Below, in pieces: positions 8,778 to 18,767 of a DNA stretch of 33,802 nucleotides (position 1 is its first letter; the number at the start of each line of letters is the position of its first letter). A program made the translations under genes and the position numbers. Source of the DNA: Gryganskiella cystojenkinii (Eukaryota > Mortierellomycota > Mortierellomycetes > Mortierellales > Mortierellaceae). Location: positions 1 to 33,802 of the forward strand of contig JAAAIG010000394.1 of the NCBI GenBank assembly GCA_015852425.1. Direction: 5' to 3'. The notes under the pieces were generated by a model. That model ran no database searches. It was not told the origin of the DNA and saw nothing but the letters and a program-made list of their open reading frames with translations.

Positions 8778-10547
8778 ATGAGATCTCCTTTTGACCTCCC
8801 GGAGCTCAGATACCATGTGGCTCTCCTCTTGAACCAGCATGAATGGACAGTTTGTGCGCGCGTTTCGCGGGACTGGAACCAAACGTTTGAAGAGCTCTTA
8901 TGGAAGAGCCTGTTCATCCAACCTAAACCATTATGGTCCCAAAACCACAGCGTTAACTATGACCACAGCATCAGCAACAACGACAGCACTCACTCTACTC
9001 AGATCGAGATTTCTCACGAGGCCCTCAGTCGTCGGTCGGATCTCATACGGAAGCTGGTCTGCAGTGACCGCAGTACCAGCGGTATAACTGCGTTGAACGA
9101 GGATTCGTTCGTCTTTCGAAACCTCAAACAACTCGAGTACCCCGGGTATCTTGCCTATGGACCACCTCATCAACATTACCTAAGCTTATTACTCCATCAC
9201 CAGTCAACACTCACACATCTCACCATCTGCCTAATGGTATATCCAAAGGTCATCAACATCGAAAGACTGTGGGCAGCGGCTGCCGCTTGCCCACTGCTGA
9301 AAAATCTTACAGTCGAAAGAGTCTCGATCTCTTCTCAACCTTGTTGGAAAAGCTTTTGTACCCTATGGTCGTTACCGCATCTGACCTGTTTGCGTCTTCG
9401 TCGGGTCAGTTTCGGATGGCTTAGCAGGCTTCTTTGGCGGCCCCCGACTGTCGATCTCAATACCAACAATGCGATCACTGCCGACGACACCCTCAATGCC
9501 GAAAATATGCGCATTGCTGCCAACGAACCCGACGAGCTAAAAATCTTTCGCACTTCACATCTCAAGGAACTCGAGTTCACCCACGTCTATCACTACAACA
9601 CAGTTCTGGATCTCAGTTCTATCCTGCGACGATGCCCTAATCTCGAGAATTTTCTTTGGAGTCCCAATCCGACTTCTCTCCTTGGGATAAGACGGCAGCT
9701 GGGGGTTCAACTGGCAGAGTACACCCAGTGCTGTCCAAAACTGGTCCAAGTAGCTGTCAAGATCCATGCGATGGATCTGGCTCATGAAGTGGAGGAAGAG
9801 GCCATCCTTCCATTTATTCGGTCGAGAACCAGTCATACCCCAGACGACAATGAAGGTCTTCCACCACTAGAAGGTCTCAGCTTGTCACGTAACTGGTTCG
9901 GGGAGCGATCCTGGCGATTGATTCGAGACCACCACGGGTCGACGCTACGAACATTAGAACTTAGAAACGGGGCGACGCTTGTCACAGGTTCGATGATCCA
10001 GGAGATATTATGCGGTCTTCCGAGACTGGAGGTCTTTGCAGCGCCCTGTCTCCGAGATATCGATATCTTGAATGATCCCCGTCCCTGGGTATGTCTTGGT
10101 CTGATCGACTTGACCTTGGGTTTCGAGTTCTTGGCCTCGAGAGGTTGGTTGCAGCAGAGGATGACACGTTCACGATCGCGGAGGATGATCTTCGAACGTC
10201 TTGGTACGCTTATGTCTCTTAGACGCCTGACCATGACGACAGGTCGCGTCAATCCAGGCGAGAGTCGAAACGCTCATCGGTCGTGTCATTTCTTAAAGTT
10301 CAGACTCGAAAACGGACTGGGTAGTTTGCAAACTTTACGACGCTTGGAAGGGTTGAGCATGGTCGATATCCCTCAAAAGCTAGCCAAGCAAGATGTCCAG
10401 TGGATGTTGGAGAGTTGGCCGCGACTGAAGTTTATTTTCGGGACACTGCACCCAGACCTAGAGTTCGACTCGGAGTTGCGAATCATCTTGGAGAAAAGAA
10501 ATGTCTATGAGTGGTCCATGCCACCCTCCGGTGTATCTATTGCATGA
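8778..10547 (+). CDS. F-box protein with leucine-rich region
   Basis: Intronless 589-residue protein. The start is the first in-frame ATG (8778), just before the F-box-like segment MRSPFDLPELRYHVALLLNQ and the V-S-R-x-W-N signature (CARVSRDWNQTFEELLW), residues about 4-50. An Asn/His/Ser-rich spacer follows, then leucine-rich segments (LKNLTVERVSI, LTCLRLRRVSFGW, LKELEFTHV, LRTLELRNGATL, LRRLTMTTG) through most of the protein, as in fungal F-box/LRR proteins. Likely an SCF substrate adaptor; the substrate is unknown. It is in tandem with the F-box gene upstream but clearly diverged from it. It converges on the minus-strand gene ending at 10657, with only 109 bp between the stop codons. Confidence 0.75.
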   Translation: MRSPFDLPELRYHVALLLNQHEWTVCARVSRDWNQTFEELLWKSLFIQPKPLWSQNHSVNYDHSISNNDSTHSTQIEISHEALSRRSDLIRKLVCSDRSTSGITALNEDSFVFRNLKQLEYPGYLAYGPPHQHYLSLLLHHQSTLTHLTICLMVYPKVINIERLWAAAAACPLLKNLTVERVSISSQPCWKSFCTLWSLPHLTCLRLRRVSFGWLSRLLWRPPTVDLNTNNAITADDTLNAENMRIAANEPDELKIFRTSHLKELEFTHVYHYNTVLDLSSILRRCPNLENFLWSPNPTSLLGIRRQLGVQLAEYTQCCPKLVQVAVKIHAMDLAHEVEEEAILPFIRSRTSHTPDDNEGLPPLEGLSLSRNWFGERSWRLIRDHHGSTLRTLELRNGATLVTGSMIQEILCGLPRLEVFAAPCLRDIDILNDPRPWVCLGLIDLTLGFEFLASRGWLQQRMTRSRSRRMIFERLGTLMSLRRLTMTTGRVNPGESRNAHRSCHFLKFRLENGLGSLQTLRRLEGLSMVDIPQKLAKQDVQWMLESWPRLKFIFGTLHPDLEFDSELRIILEKRNVYEWSMPPSGVSIA

Positions 10548-10609
10548 AGAGCCACAATGTTCACCCGTCGCTCATTTCTCCTTTGAGCTTGTCTGCCAAA
10601 CGCAGGCAC

Positions 10610-10615
10610 AATAAA
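10610..10615 (+). terminator. Candidate polyadenylation signal AATAAA
   Basis: Canonical hexamer 63 bases after the second F-box stop, within the narrow gap before the convergent gene. Confidence 0.4.
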
Positions 10616-10656
10616 GAAAGAAACATATTGTCCCTGGAAGCACCAGGCGAAGCCAC

Positions 10657-12230
10657 TCAAGGGCACTTGCCTTCCGATTCCCTGTGCTTGGTCTCGGTCC
10701 AAATTTTCCAGGATTTTGACTGTTCAAGACGAGATTTCTGTTGATACCGCAGTTTTTGCTTTTGCTCTTGTTGTCGCAGAAATTGATATAGTTTGAGGTT
10801 CTTTCTCCTCTGGATTTCTCTCCGATGAAACTCAATATCGATTGAGTCATCGCCCTGGGTTGGTGATCTTGCCCTTGAACCCTCTCCTACTTGGGAAATT
10901 CTTTGGAATGCAGACGGTACACGCTTCTTGGCCAAGTTTTGACGACCGTGGCCGTCATTGTCATCGCCTTCATCTCGACCTCGCTTTGTTGTTGATGTAC
11001 TTTCCAGCGCTTCTTTCCTCTTACCCAAGGTTACACTCAAGAGCGGGTCTGATGACAGTAGTCGAGGGTGCTGAGTATGCACTTGCATCAAGATGTTGTC
11101 GTTCTGGTGACTTTTCTCGATTTTCAAGGTTCTAGCCGGACGCACACTTGATGGAATTTGTGATGCACATTCGGGGGAGAAGGATATCAAGGGACCTAGC
11201 TCTAGGAGTGCAATGGACGTCGCAGGAAGGACCAATTAGTGTATAAGTAGATTTAACAACTGATAAAGACAACGGAAAAACAATTCTCATTTGCATGTTT
11301 TCTACCTGTCTCAGCTGTTACCGCCATTTCAATATCTGTTTGCCCACTCTGGAGTTGATTATCGGAAGAGGCTCTCGGCTGAAAGATTTGACATGGCGGC
11401 AGCGGCCACGGTGGTGCTGACAGGGTCAAAGGTAGATCCAGTAGAGGTGCCGAGCTCGCAACATGTTCATGACGGTATTTCAATTTGGGGACGAATAAGT
11501 CGCATTTCTGCAATTCTTTCTCTACTTCCTTTGTCAGAGTCGGTCGAGTATTCGGGGATATGGTTCCTTGAGCCGATTCCTGACAACGGTCTTTTCCATA
11601 TGATATTTCCGAAAGCGGAGGGTACACAGGCGAAGGCAGTTCTGGAATACACTCGCACAGGTTTGGCGCTGCTTCGGGGCACGGTTGAATAGCCATGACG
11701 AACTTGTTTTCGACCACTGATTCAATCATGTTGCCCTGCGCATCGCGTCGTACTGTTGCGATAGGTAGTAATGGCCGTGGTGTTTGTTGGACCTCGGCAT
11801 GGCCATCCAAGTTGAATGACTGACGGCAGTATTCCGACTCTGGGATGGAGAAGCGCATAATCTCGTGAAAGTTGGCGAGGCAAGCGAAGCGAAGGGGTCT
11901 TTTCTCGATCGTGTCCAGAACTCGATTGATATCCTCGAGGTAGAATCGACATTGGAAGCAGTAATACATAACTGAGAGTGAAAGACTGGTCTCCTTGTGA
12001 AGTTGATCGAGGATGGTCCTCGAGAGTTTAGGTTGATGTTGGTCCCAAGCCTCCTCCAACATATAGGACCGTACTATCGAGATGCCTTGAAGTGCAGGGA
12101 CCATTTCTTCAAGTCGACCCATTTCTTTGTTTGCTGAGGACTGACCGTCAGATTGGCCAGAGACAATACCAACGCTGGCCGGAAAAAGTGGAGGTGTCGG
12201 GACACGAACGCGACGATCGCTGTTCTTCAT
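10657..12230 (-). CDS. Homeodomain-like module protein without RRMs, paralogue C
   Basis: Predicted 489-residue protein, complement(join(10657..11201,11306..12230)). Residues about 43-139 align with the N-terminal module of the two RRM genes (VPALQGI; then MYYCFQCRFYL; then LANFHEIMRFSIPESEYCRQ); the invariant Trp of the WFQCR motif is Cys here. A VYPPL motif follows at a comparable place. RRM exons are absent; instead the second exon encodes a Lys/Arg/Gln-rich tail with a likely helix (EIQRRKNLKLYQFLRQQEQK). ATG 12230 is chosen as the first methionine after a low-complexity leader; an alternative start 36 residues in (MGRLEEMVPAL) lines up with the starts of A and B. The single intron is phase 1; the acceptor could be CTCCTAG or GCTAG six bases later, both in frame. 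Just before the stop there is GAAG|GCAAGT, a good GC-type donor, so a further exon is possible. Function unknown. Confidence 0.62.
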
Positions 12231-13189
12231 GGTCGCAAAAGTTGAGACAGAACACAAGAAAAGTATTTGTAAAAAAGATGATGATCTCAAAGATTTTCGA
12301 AGGAGAGCTGAGGAAAGATGCATATTTATGAAAAAATGTGGGAGCATGACAAAGAGAACCTCCCCTCCCAACTCCCAAGAGGGAATGTTTCTTTGTGAAT
12401 AATGTGGTCATTTTGCAGTCTTGCGAGAATGGGTGGCAATCAAACATTTTCTCTGGTGTTGGAAGAGTACGCTGTCAAAGTGGTATAATAGTGGCCCTCC
12501 GAAAGCTCCTTTCGGTACTACACCACAGTCGATGTGGCATCTCTTGTGAGTGTTCGCGCTCGAAATTTTTTTAAAAAAAATCTTCGTTTCCATCTCTCGG
12601 TTCTCGCCGAGTCAAGATTAAGGATGGAGGAGTCGTAGCTTTTGAAAGGTACGCGTCCGTACTCAAGCTTTCTACGTCGCGAAGAATAACCACTCGACCC
12701 AAAAGGGCCAAAACACAGAGATACGAGTGGCTGAGACTGAATAACCACAGAAAACAAAAGCCCAAACCCCGAGCGACCATTGGCTACAGGTCGGCAACAT
12801 TTATCCGCGTGGCCAAGAAATTGCCCTCTTCGTTTGGTTCCCCCTCTTATGTCCTCGCCGGAAAATGTCTATTGTAGGTGTGGTCTGGCCCCGTTTTAGT
12901 TTAGAAAAAACTCTTTGGTTTCGGTAACTCGCCCTATTGTGCCACTGTACCACCACTTTTCATAGAAAAGTCTAATCGAATTCGAAATTCAACCAACCGA
13001 ATTTGGTTCTTGGACCAAGCGCGTATAAAAGAGTCGAGTTCCTCCACAATTGTTTTTTCTTCATCCACATTCAAAAAGAAAAGCACGTTTTTGATCCAAA
13101 CCGTTGGCATCTAATCCCTTCGGCTTTTCAATCCTCCTTCCTCGCCCACGTCCTCGACTCTTATCGCAGGACTACACATATTTCAAGTC
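12231..13189. other. Divergent intergenic region, no gene seen
   Basis: About 960 bases between paralogue C (minus) and the first membrane-protein gene (plus). It has a TATA-like CATAAATA on the minus strand around 12319-12326, some 90 bases before the start of paralogue C, and a clear TATAAAA for the plus-strand gene at 13024. No coding exon is recognised in the middle. Confidence 0.45.
13024..13030 (+). promoter_or_regulatory. TATA box of first membrane-protein gene
   Basis: TATAAAA 166 bases before the ATG at 13190. The two sister genes have equivalent elements at 145 and 187 bases, so the placement is consistent across the family. Confidence 0.6.
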
Positions 13190-14067
13190 ATGGCTTCAAC
13201 TGACGAAATCCTTTCCATTGTTGCCCTGGCTCTTTTTGCAGCACTCTTAGGCCCATTCATAATCAGACTTGTTCGTACGAAATGGGTCCCTTACGGTTTC
13301 CTCTCTTTCTTTTGTATTCTTCGCGGTAAGTCGCTCTCTCTTCTTTAGCTTCTGTAAAAAACAACAATATGAAATCACAATCCTGGTCCCACATTGTACC
13401 ATGAACGCTATCTCTAATATCCATTTCTTATCTGTACAAAACAGTGGTTGCATACAGCATTCGAGTTTACACCGATACCCTCGAGATTGGTTCTTCCAAA
13501 TGGATCTCGCTTTACTCTGCCCAGGCTTCCATGCTCTCGATAGGCGTGATCTTCGAACTTGTACTTCTCTCACAACTCTACCAATCCATTCTCCCAAAAC
13601 TCCGAGCCCAGGCTGGTGAGCCACAGGATCAATTCGAGAGGTCTCTCGTTGATCGTGCCCGTATGACCATGCTCCCCGTCATTATCCTGTTGATCCTCGG
13701 CGGTGTCTGGACCGGTAATCCCGATAAAGAGGAGACTGCGTTGGTCTTGAAGAAAGTCGGGATCCTGTTGTTGGGTGTCATTGGAGCGTTTTACCTGTAT
13801 GCTGCAATCAAGTACAGGAGAAAGTACCCGGACCATAAGTTCGCCTTTAACATTGCATTGGCAGTGACGATCCTGTTTGATATCTCGTTGATCTACAAGA
13901 TCGTGATAACGTTCGACCCTGAGGCGGCGAAGCACACGATTGTTTATTTTTTATTGTCTCCGTTGTTGGAATTGATCGCCCTTGCATTCCTGTCCGTGAA
14001 CCTGAGAAAGTATTTCTTGGGAGGCAAATTACCTACAGACGAGGCGACTCACGAGATGACTGCATGA
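13190..14067 (+). CDS. Seven-helix membrane protein, family copy 1
   Basis: 252 residues, join(13190..13325,13445..14067); phase 1 intron of 119 bp with donor GTAAGT. About seven hydrophobic segments: DEILSIVALALFAALLG, YGFLSFFCILRVVAYSI, a stretch ending in LVLLSQLYQSILPKLRAQ, MLPVIILLILGGVW, VGILLLGVIGAFYLYAA, FNIALAVTILFDISLIYKIV and YFLLSPLLELIALAFLSVNL. The N-terminus is MASTDEILSIV and there is no cleavable-signal pattern. The layout resembles fungal seven-helix families such as RTA1-like or DUF7702 proteins, but I cannot assign it firmly. A short charged tail (THEMTA) ends it. Two paralogues follow in the same orientation. Substrate, ligand and location (plasma or internal membrane) are unknown. 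Confidence 0.8.
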
Positions 14068-15924
14068 TAGTTGAACCGTCTCCATCTCATTTGGGAATAC
14101 AATCAACATAAAAAAATATTTTATGGCAAAAAGAATCATGGCAGATGTTTCAGTTCAGTTTCCTCATTAATTTCTCACGATCGCTGGTTTTACTGGATCG
14201 AGCAGCTGTGGGTAACCCAACCACGAGGAAATCGTTCCATCATTCTTAGTGCACATGAGGCTCGGGCTTAGCCAATCGACGTAGAAGTGGCAACAGACTG
14301 GAGAACAACAACAACCTCATGTTTTGAGAGTGCCGGTAAAGATGACAATGACCGGCCAGTACTGAGAATCAATCAAGGGACCTGAAAACGGCCCATGAAA
14401 ACGAGAGCGAGGGAATGTTTTCATTCTACCATCGATTAAGGTCTAAAAGGGTGCGTGAAAGAGGAAACATCCCTTCACGCCATGAAAACGACCTTTTTTT
14501 TTCTGCGGGGAGGGAGACAGGGGTGGAGTGACATTGCGTGAAGGATAATATCCGGCGCAAGGATTGAGAGCATACACAAATATGGTACGAGCCCAGAGTC
14601 TTTTCCCCCTTTTTCTTCACGTCTTCGATATTTCCCGCTCTTTCATCGATCCGACATTATTTTTTAATCGAATCGTAAAGAATGACAGGTTCGGGTCCTC
14701 AGCTTCCAAAGTTTGCAACCAGACCTCAAGTCCGCCAAGCGAGAAGAGGACTGGTATTTCGTTCTTGACGAAGTTGCTTACTCAACTCTTGCTCTGCGGT
14801 GGAAGTGCGATTGTGGACATGACTTAAGCTGCATTTCCCAGCTCAGAGGATACTTCTAGATAATCTATACGACAGCCCTAGGAACAACTGACAGAAATGC
14901 ACAAACGGCTAGAACCAAAACGCAAGGAGATTGTGGCTGAGGCACCGACGATTTCCCATAGTGGCTAAGCATTCTGAAAGCCTAAATTTTTCTTTTTTCT
15001 GTCCAACAGCCTAATTTTTCCTGCTTTGGGGAACGGACTAAGGGAGGTGACACGGTTGATTTTTGATCCGACAGCCAAGAAATTCCCCGCGTCGTTCTCT
15101 TATCCTGCCATTGTCGACCAAGGTCACGCCCCGCTCTAGAGCATGTTCTTGGTTTCCCTCGGTTTTCATTTGTTCTTCCAGAAACCTTCTTTTTCATATA
15201 ATGTCTGTCGCCCACAGCCCCGCGGACAATTCACTGCACCATTTGAGCACACAACAAGTACGATCTGGTTGCGCTTACTTGCCCATTTGATCGCGCACTA
15301 AACATCTGGTGGCCATGACCGAGCAGAAAACTAGGAGGGAGAGGAAAACTGGACTTCCGATTCCTCGTTTTATGTTGACGTTGCCGCCTTCTCCAGTTCG
15401 TGGTTCATGTGCCGTACACTACATTGTACTTACGCGAGTAGTTCCCTCTCGAGAGCCATGAATTGGAACAAGATATGCAGGAATCAAGCTCATTCGTAAC
15501 TGGAAGCAACACAAAAGTAAAAAATAAAATTGAGTTGATTGAGGATAGTCGGTAGCGATTGAATGTGCGACCAAACAAAACAAACAAATTTGAGCCCCCT
15601 CCCTTCAATAATGTTTGCTGCCCTCGGACCATCTTTGTTGGAAACACTTCATGTCCATTGAAGAACAATACAAAAACCGACAGGCCGATCGGCTGTGATG
15701 AGACAGCGGGAAACATATACACAGAAAAAGGTAAAGAAAAAAGTCTCGAGCCCCTTCATTCGGGCGATTCCTTGTCACCTATAAATATGTCAGGGTCCAC
15801 TTGGATCCCCCAATTTTTTTCGTTATTAGTTCTTCCTCATCCATAACGACCTACCACGCTCCTCTCATCCTCCATTCCTTTTGTTAATTCCATTTTAGTT
15901 CTCCAATCGAAGGCTCTTTCTGCC
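14068..15924. other. Long intergenic region between membrane-protein genes 1 and 2
   Basis: About 1.85 kb. The proximal part is the 3' UTR of copy 1 and the distal part the promoter of copy 2. In between I see scattered short open frames with no conserved character. Between 14450 and 14545 the word GCGTGAA occurs three times, once inverted (TGCGTGAA...CTTCACGC), and GAAAACG recurs nearby; these could be regulatory words or chance. Confidence 0.4.
15780..15787 (+). promoter_or_regulatory. TATA box of second membrane-protein gene
   Basis: TATAAATA 145 bases before the ATG at 15925, matching the TATAAATA of the third copy exactly. Confidence 0.6.
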
Positions 15925-16824
15925 ATGGCTTCCGTTGACGAGATCCTTTCCATTGTGGCCGCTGTCCTCTACTTGGGACTATTAGTTCAATTCACGCATC
16001 GGTTCGTGCGCTCCCGTTGGTTCCCGTATGCGTTTTTGATGTTCTTCTGCATCCTCCGAGGTACCTAAATACAAACCCGAAAGATCGGAAAGAGTTTTTT
16101 TGAGAGAAATCAAATGAGCGAAAAAACAGACTCTGGAAATGTTTCTCTGACAAATTGTTAATTGCCTCTTTCAAACTTCTCACGGAATAACGCACAAACA
16201 GTCGTCGCATATGCTATTCGCGCCTATACAGACACACTCGAATACGGAACCGACAAGTGGATCCCTCTTTACATTACCTCGACAGTCCTTCTTTCGGTCG
16301 GTGTGATTTTCATTCTTATGCTTCTGGCCAAACTTTACCACTCGATACTCCCAAAATTGCGTGCCCAAACGGGTGAGCTCCGTGGTCGATTCGAGGCCAC
16401 TCTTGTGGATCGAACTCGTCTTTTCCTCTTGCCGGTCATCGTCTGCATTATCATTGGCGCCTCGTACGCCTCTCCAAACGATACACCTTCTCATCAATCC
16501 CTCGGTCTGGTTTTGCGCAAGGTCGGCATTGTTCTCTTGGGTGTCTTTGGTGCCGTCTTCTTGATTGCCGCCTTGCGTTACCACAAGCGTTACCCTGGAA
16601 ACCGACAAGCCTTCAATATCGCGTTAACGGTGACGGTTCTTTTTGACATCTCGTTGATCTACAAGATTGTCTACACGTTCTATGCTGAGGCAGCGACTAC
16701 TACCGCGGCGTTCTTTGTGTTGTCGCCGTTGATGGAGCTGATTGCGTTGGGAGTGTTGTCGGTCGATCTTCAATCCTACTTCTTGGGACAGCCAGAGTTG
16801 GACAATTCCGAATACAAGGTTTAA
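15925..16824 (+). CDS. Seven-helix membrane protein, family copy 2
   Basis: 252 residues, join(15925..16060,16202..16824). Exon lengths (136 and 623 nt), intron phase and protein length are identical to copy 1, and the proteins align without visible gaps (MASVDEILSIVAAVLYLGLL; SILPKLRAQTGELRGRFEATL; FNIALTVTVLFDISLIYKIV; LMELIALGVLSVDLQSYFLG). Seven hydrophobic segments are in the same places. The cytosolic or luminal tail is short (QPELDNSEYKV). Close similarity and conserved structure argue for a recent tandem duplication and a functional gene. Family assignment is as uncertain as for copy 1. Confidence 0.82.
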
Positions 16825-17000
16825 AGTCAAGTCACCATGATTTTTTTCAGGAGGATCACTGTTTTGTGTTCCAAAGAATAGGACGTTCATTGCCCAGTAT
16901 CCGCCTCGTCATTTACATGCGCAGCCCCGTCCTTCTCCTTTTTTATTTTTTTTTAAAGTCATCTTCAAATCCATTTTAGGTTTTTTACATTCTCTTCTCG

Positions 17001-17016
17001 AATAAAGGAAAATAAA
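17001..17016 (+). terminator. Candidate polyadenylation signals, copy 2
   Basis: Two AATAAA hexamers in AATAAAGGAAAATAAA, 177 bases after the stop codon of copy 2. Confidence 0.4.
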
Positions 17017-18580
17017 ATATCTTTCAATGCAACCAACAACGGTGGCCAACGACTTTCGAACAGGTCTGACAGTAATGCTGGTCATCGAGAAATGCGGAAA
17101 GGTTGTTCCTGACTAAAATTATAGTTTTTTGTAAAGCCCTTCACCCTTTTTTTTCTTTCGTGTTGTCTCTCAAATACACAATTTTTCTATCCCGACAGTC
17201 AAACAGGATGGAGGTAAAATTCCAGACCATGGCTCCATCAAGGTTGCCCTGCATCGTGGGAGAGACCTCGAACCAATCAAGGAAATGAAAACGTTTATCT
17301 GTCTCACTCCAGTCCACACCTTTTTTCGGTGTCGAAAATCTTCCAGGGAAGACTGAAGGGTATAACGTACATGTAGTTGATACGAAAAGAAGCCCATTTT
17401 GAAGCCCGGCAAAAGGACAACACCCTCAACTATGACCAACCAGAAAAACGAAGTATGACCGCAGGTTCTTCTCTCTGGTGATCGTTGCACAAATTTTCAG
17501 TGTAACTTGCGTTGGTTCAGCTCGTTGCTCTCTGTCGAAAACAAAAAATGGAACACCGCCGCTTAGCCCTCTACCTGGTGCGCGTCACTGGTCGTTCTAC
17601 AAAGTGCTTCATGATACTTCGCTCTTTATTCGCTTTTTCCACCCTTGACAAAAAAAAAAGAGGATGGCCAAAATCTAATTGTAGAAAAGAGCACAAATCT
17701 TTCATCAGGTCGTTGTCTGCATTGACTGCCATCTTGCTAGTCGAATGGAGTGATCTCTGATCCATTCGTCGATTTCAAAAAATGTGGCTGCAGCAGCAGC
17801 GACGCTGAAAATGTTCAAAGGGCGAAAATCCAAACATAATTTCTTGGCACGGAAAATTTTTTTATCCAGCGGGACAAAAAGCTCTTCTTTTTGCGCTCTT
17901 TTAGGGCTGTTGAGAAATCCAGGATTCACGAGCCCACCATCATCAATCGCCCTTTTGGAAGGCAGGGCTGAAATTGGGGAGAACATCCACCTCTTCGGCT
18001 TTTCTTCTTCTCTTAGGTTCTTCATTTTTGCTCTCTTACTCTTCGATCAGGGCCGCCCTGGTGTTTTACAGATTTGATTCGAATGCCAAATAAAGCAAAA
18101 TAAGCTAGTTGCACCCTACTCGTCCGTGGTTTGTAAACCGGTGTTCATCTTTTCTCAGCGCAATCGAAAAAAAGAAGAAAAATAACTGTCTTAAAAGACC
18201 CACAACAGAAAGACATTAAATACGCTATTTATGGTTCCTGGGCAATACACAAACAACTTTTCCAAAGGGGGATCCGAGGCATCGCACTTTAAAAAAAATA
18301 TACACAAAAAAATAGAAAAAGAAATATCAGTGTAGACTAGCAGCAATTAGAGGCAGGAGATGTAACACAGGGAAGAATCAAAGAGGCCGGCCGCAGTTTC
18401 TTGTTCTCCCACATCCGTCAGCCAAGCGTGTCCCAAACAGCCTTATTTTTTTTCGGTGCGCGCGCGAGCTAAAATTCAACAGCGAGAAAGAAAGTGAGAG
18501 CACGCACAGGGCAACAGAGTTCAAGATGTGGTTCAGCCTACGCTCTTCTGTTCGTCATTCTCCCTCGATCCTCGTTTTAA

Positions 18581-18588
18581 TATAAATA
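18581..18588 (+). promoter_or_regulatory. TATA box of third membrane-protein gene
   Basis: TATAAATA 187 bases before the ATG at 18768. A C/T- and then C/A-rich leader follows. Confidence 0.6.
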
Positions 18589-18767
18589 AGCCGAACGAGA
18601 CTCCTAATCCTCTCCTTTTATTACCATTCTCTCACCACTCTCATTCTCTTCTCAACGAACCATCGCAGCACTACAAAGCAAGCTATCCTCGCCGACATTT
18701 AAATTTCTCGACTCCACACTCGCTAAAACCACTCACACCGCACAACAACAGCAAAGCAAGAGATACA

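Larger units (their letters stand above)
16825..18767. other. Long intergenic region between membrane-protein genes 2 and 3
   Basis: About 1.9 kb with no recognisable exon. It contains AATAAA-type signals for copy 2 near 17001-17016, poly-A/T tracts, a CG alternation (GTGCGCGCGCGAGC) near 18456-18469, and the promoter of copy 3 at its right end. Confidence 0.4.

Noticed and set aside
15405..15722. 105-residue minus-strand open frame between membrane genes
   Set aside because: Low-complexity, no family resemblance, no splice or promoter support; likely chance.
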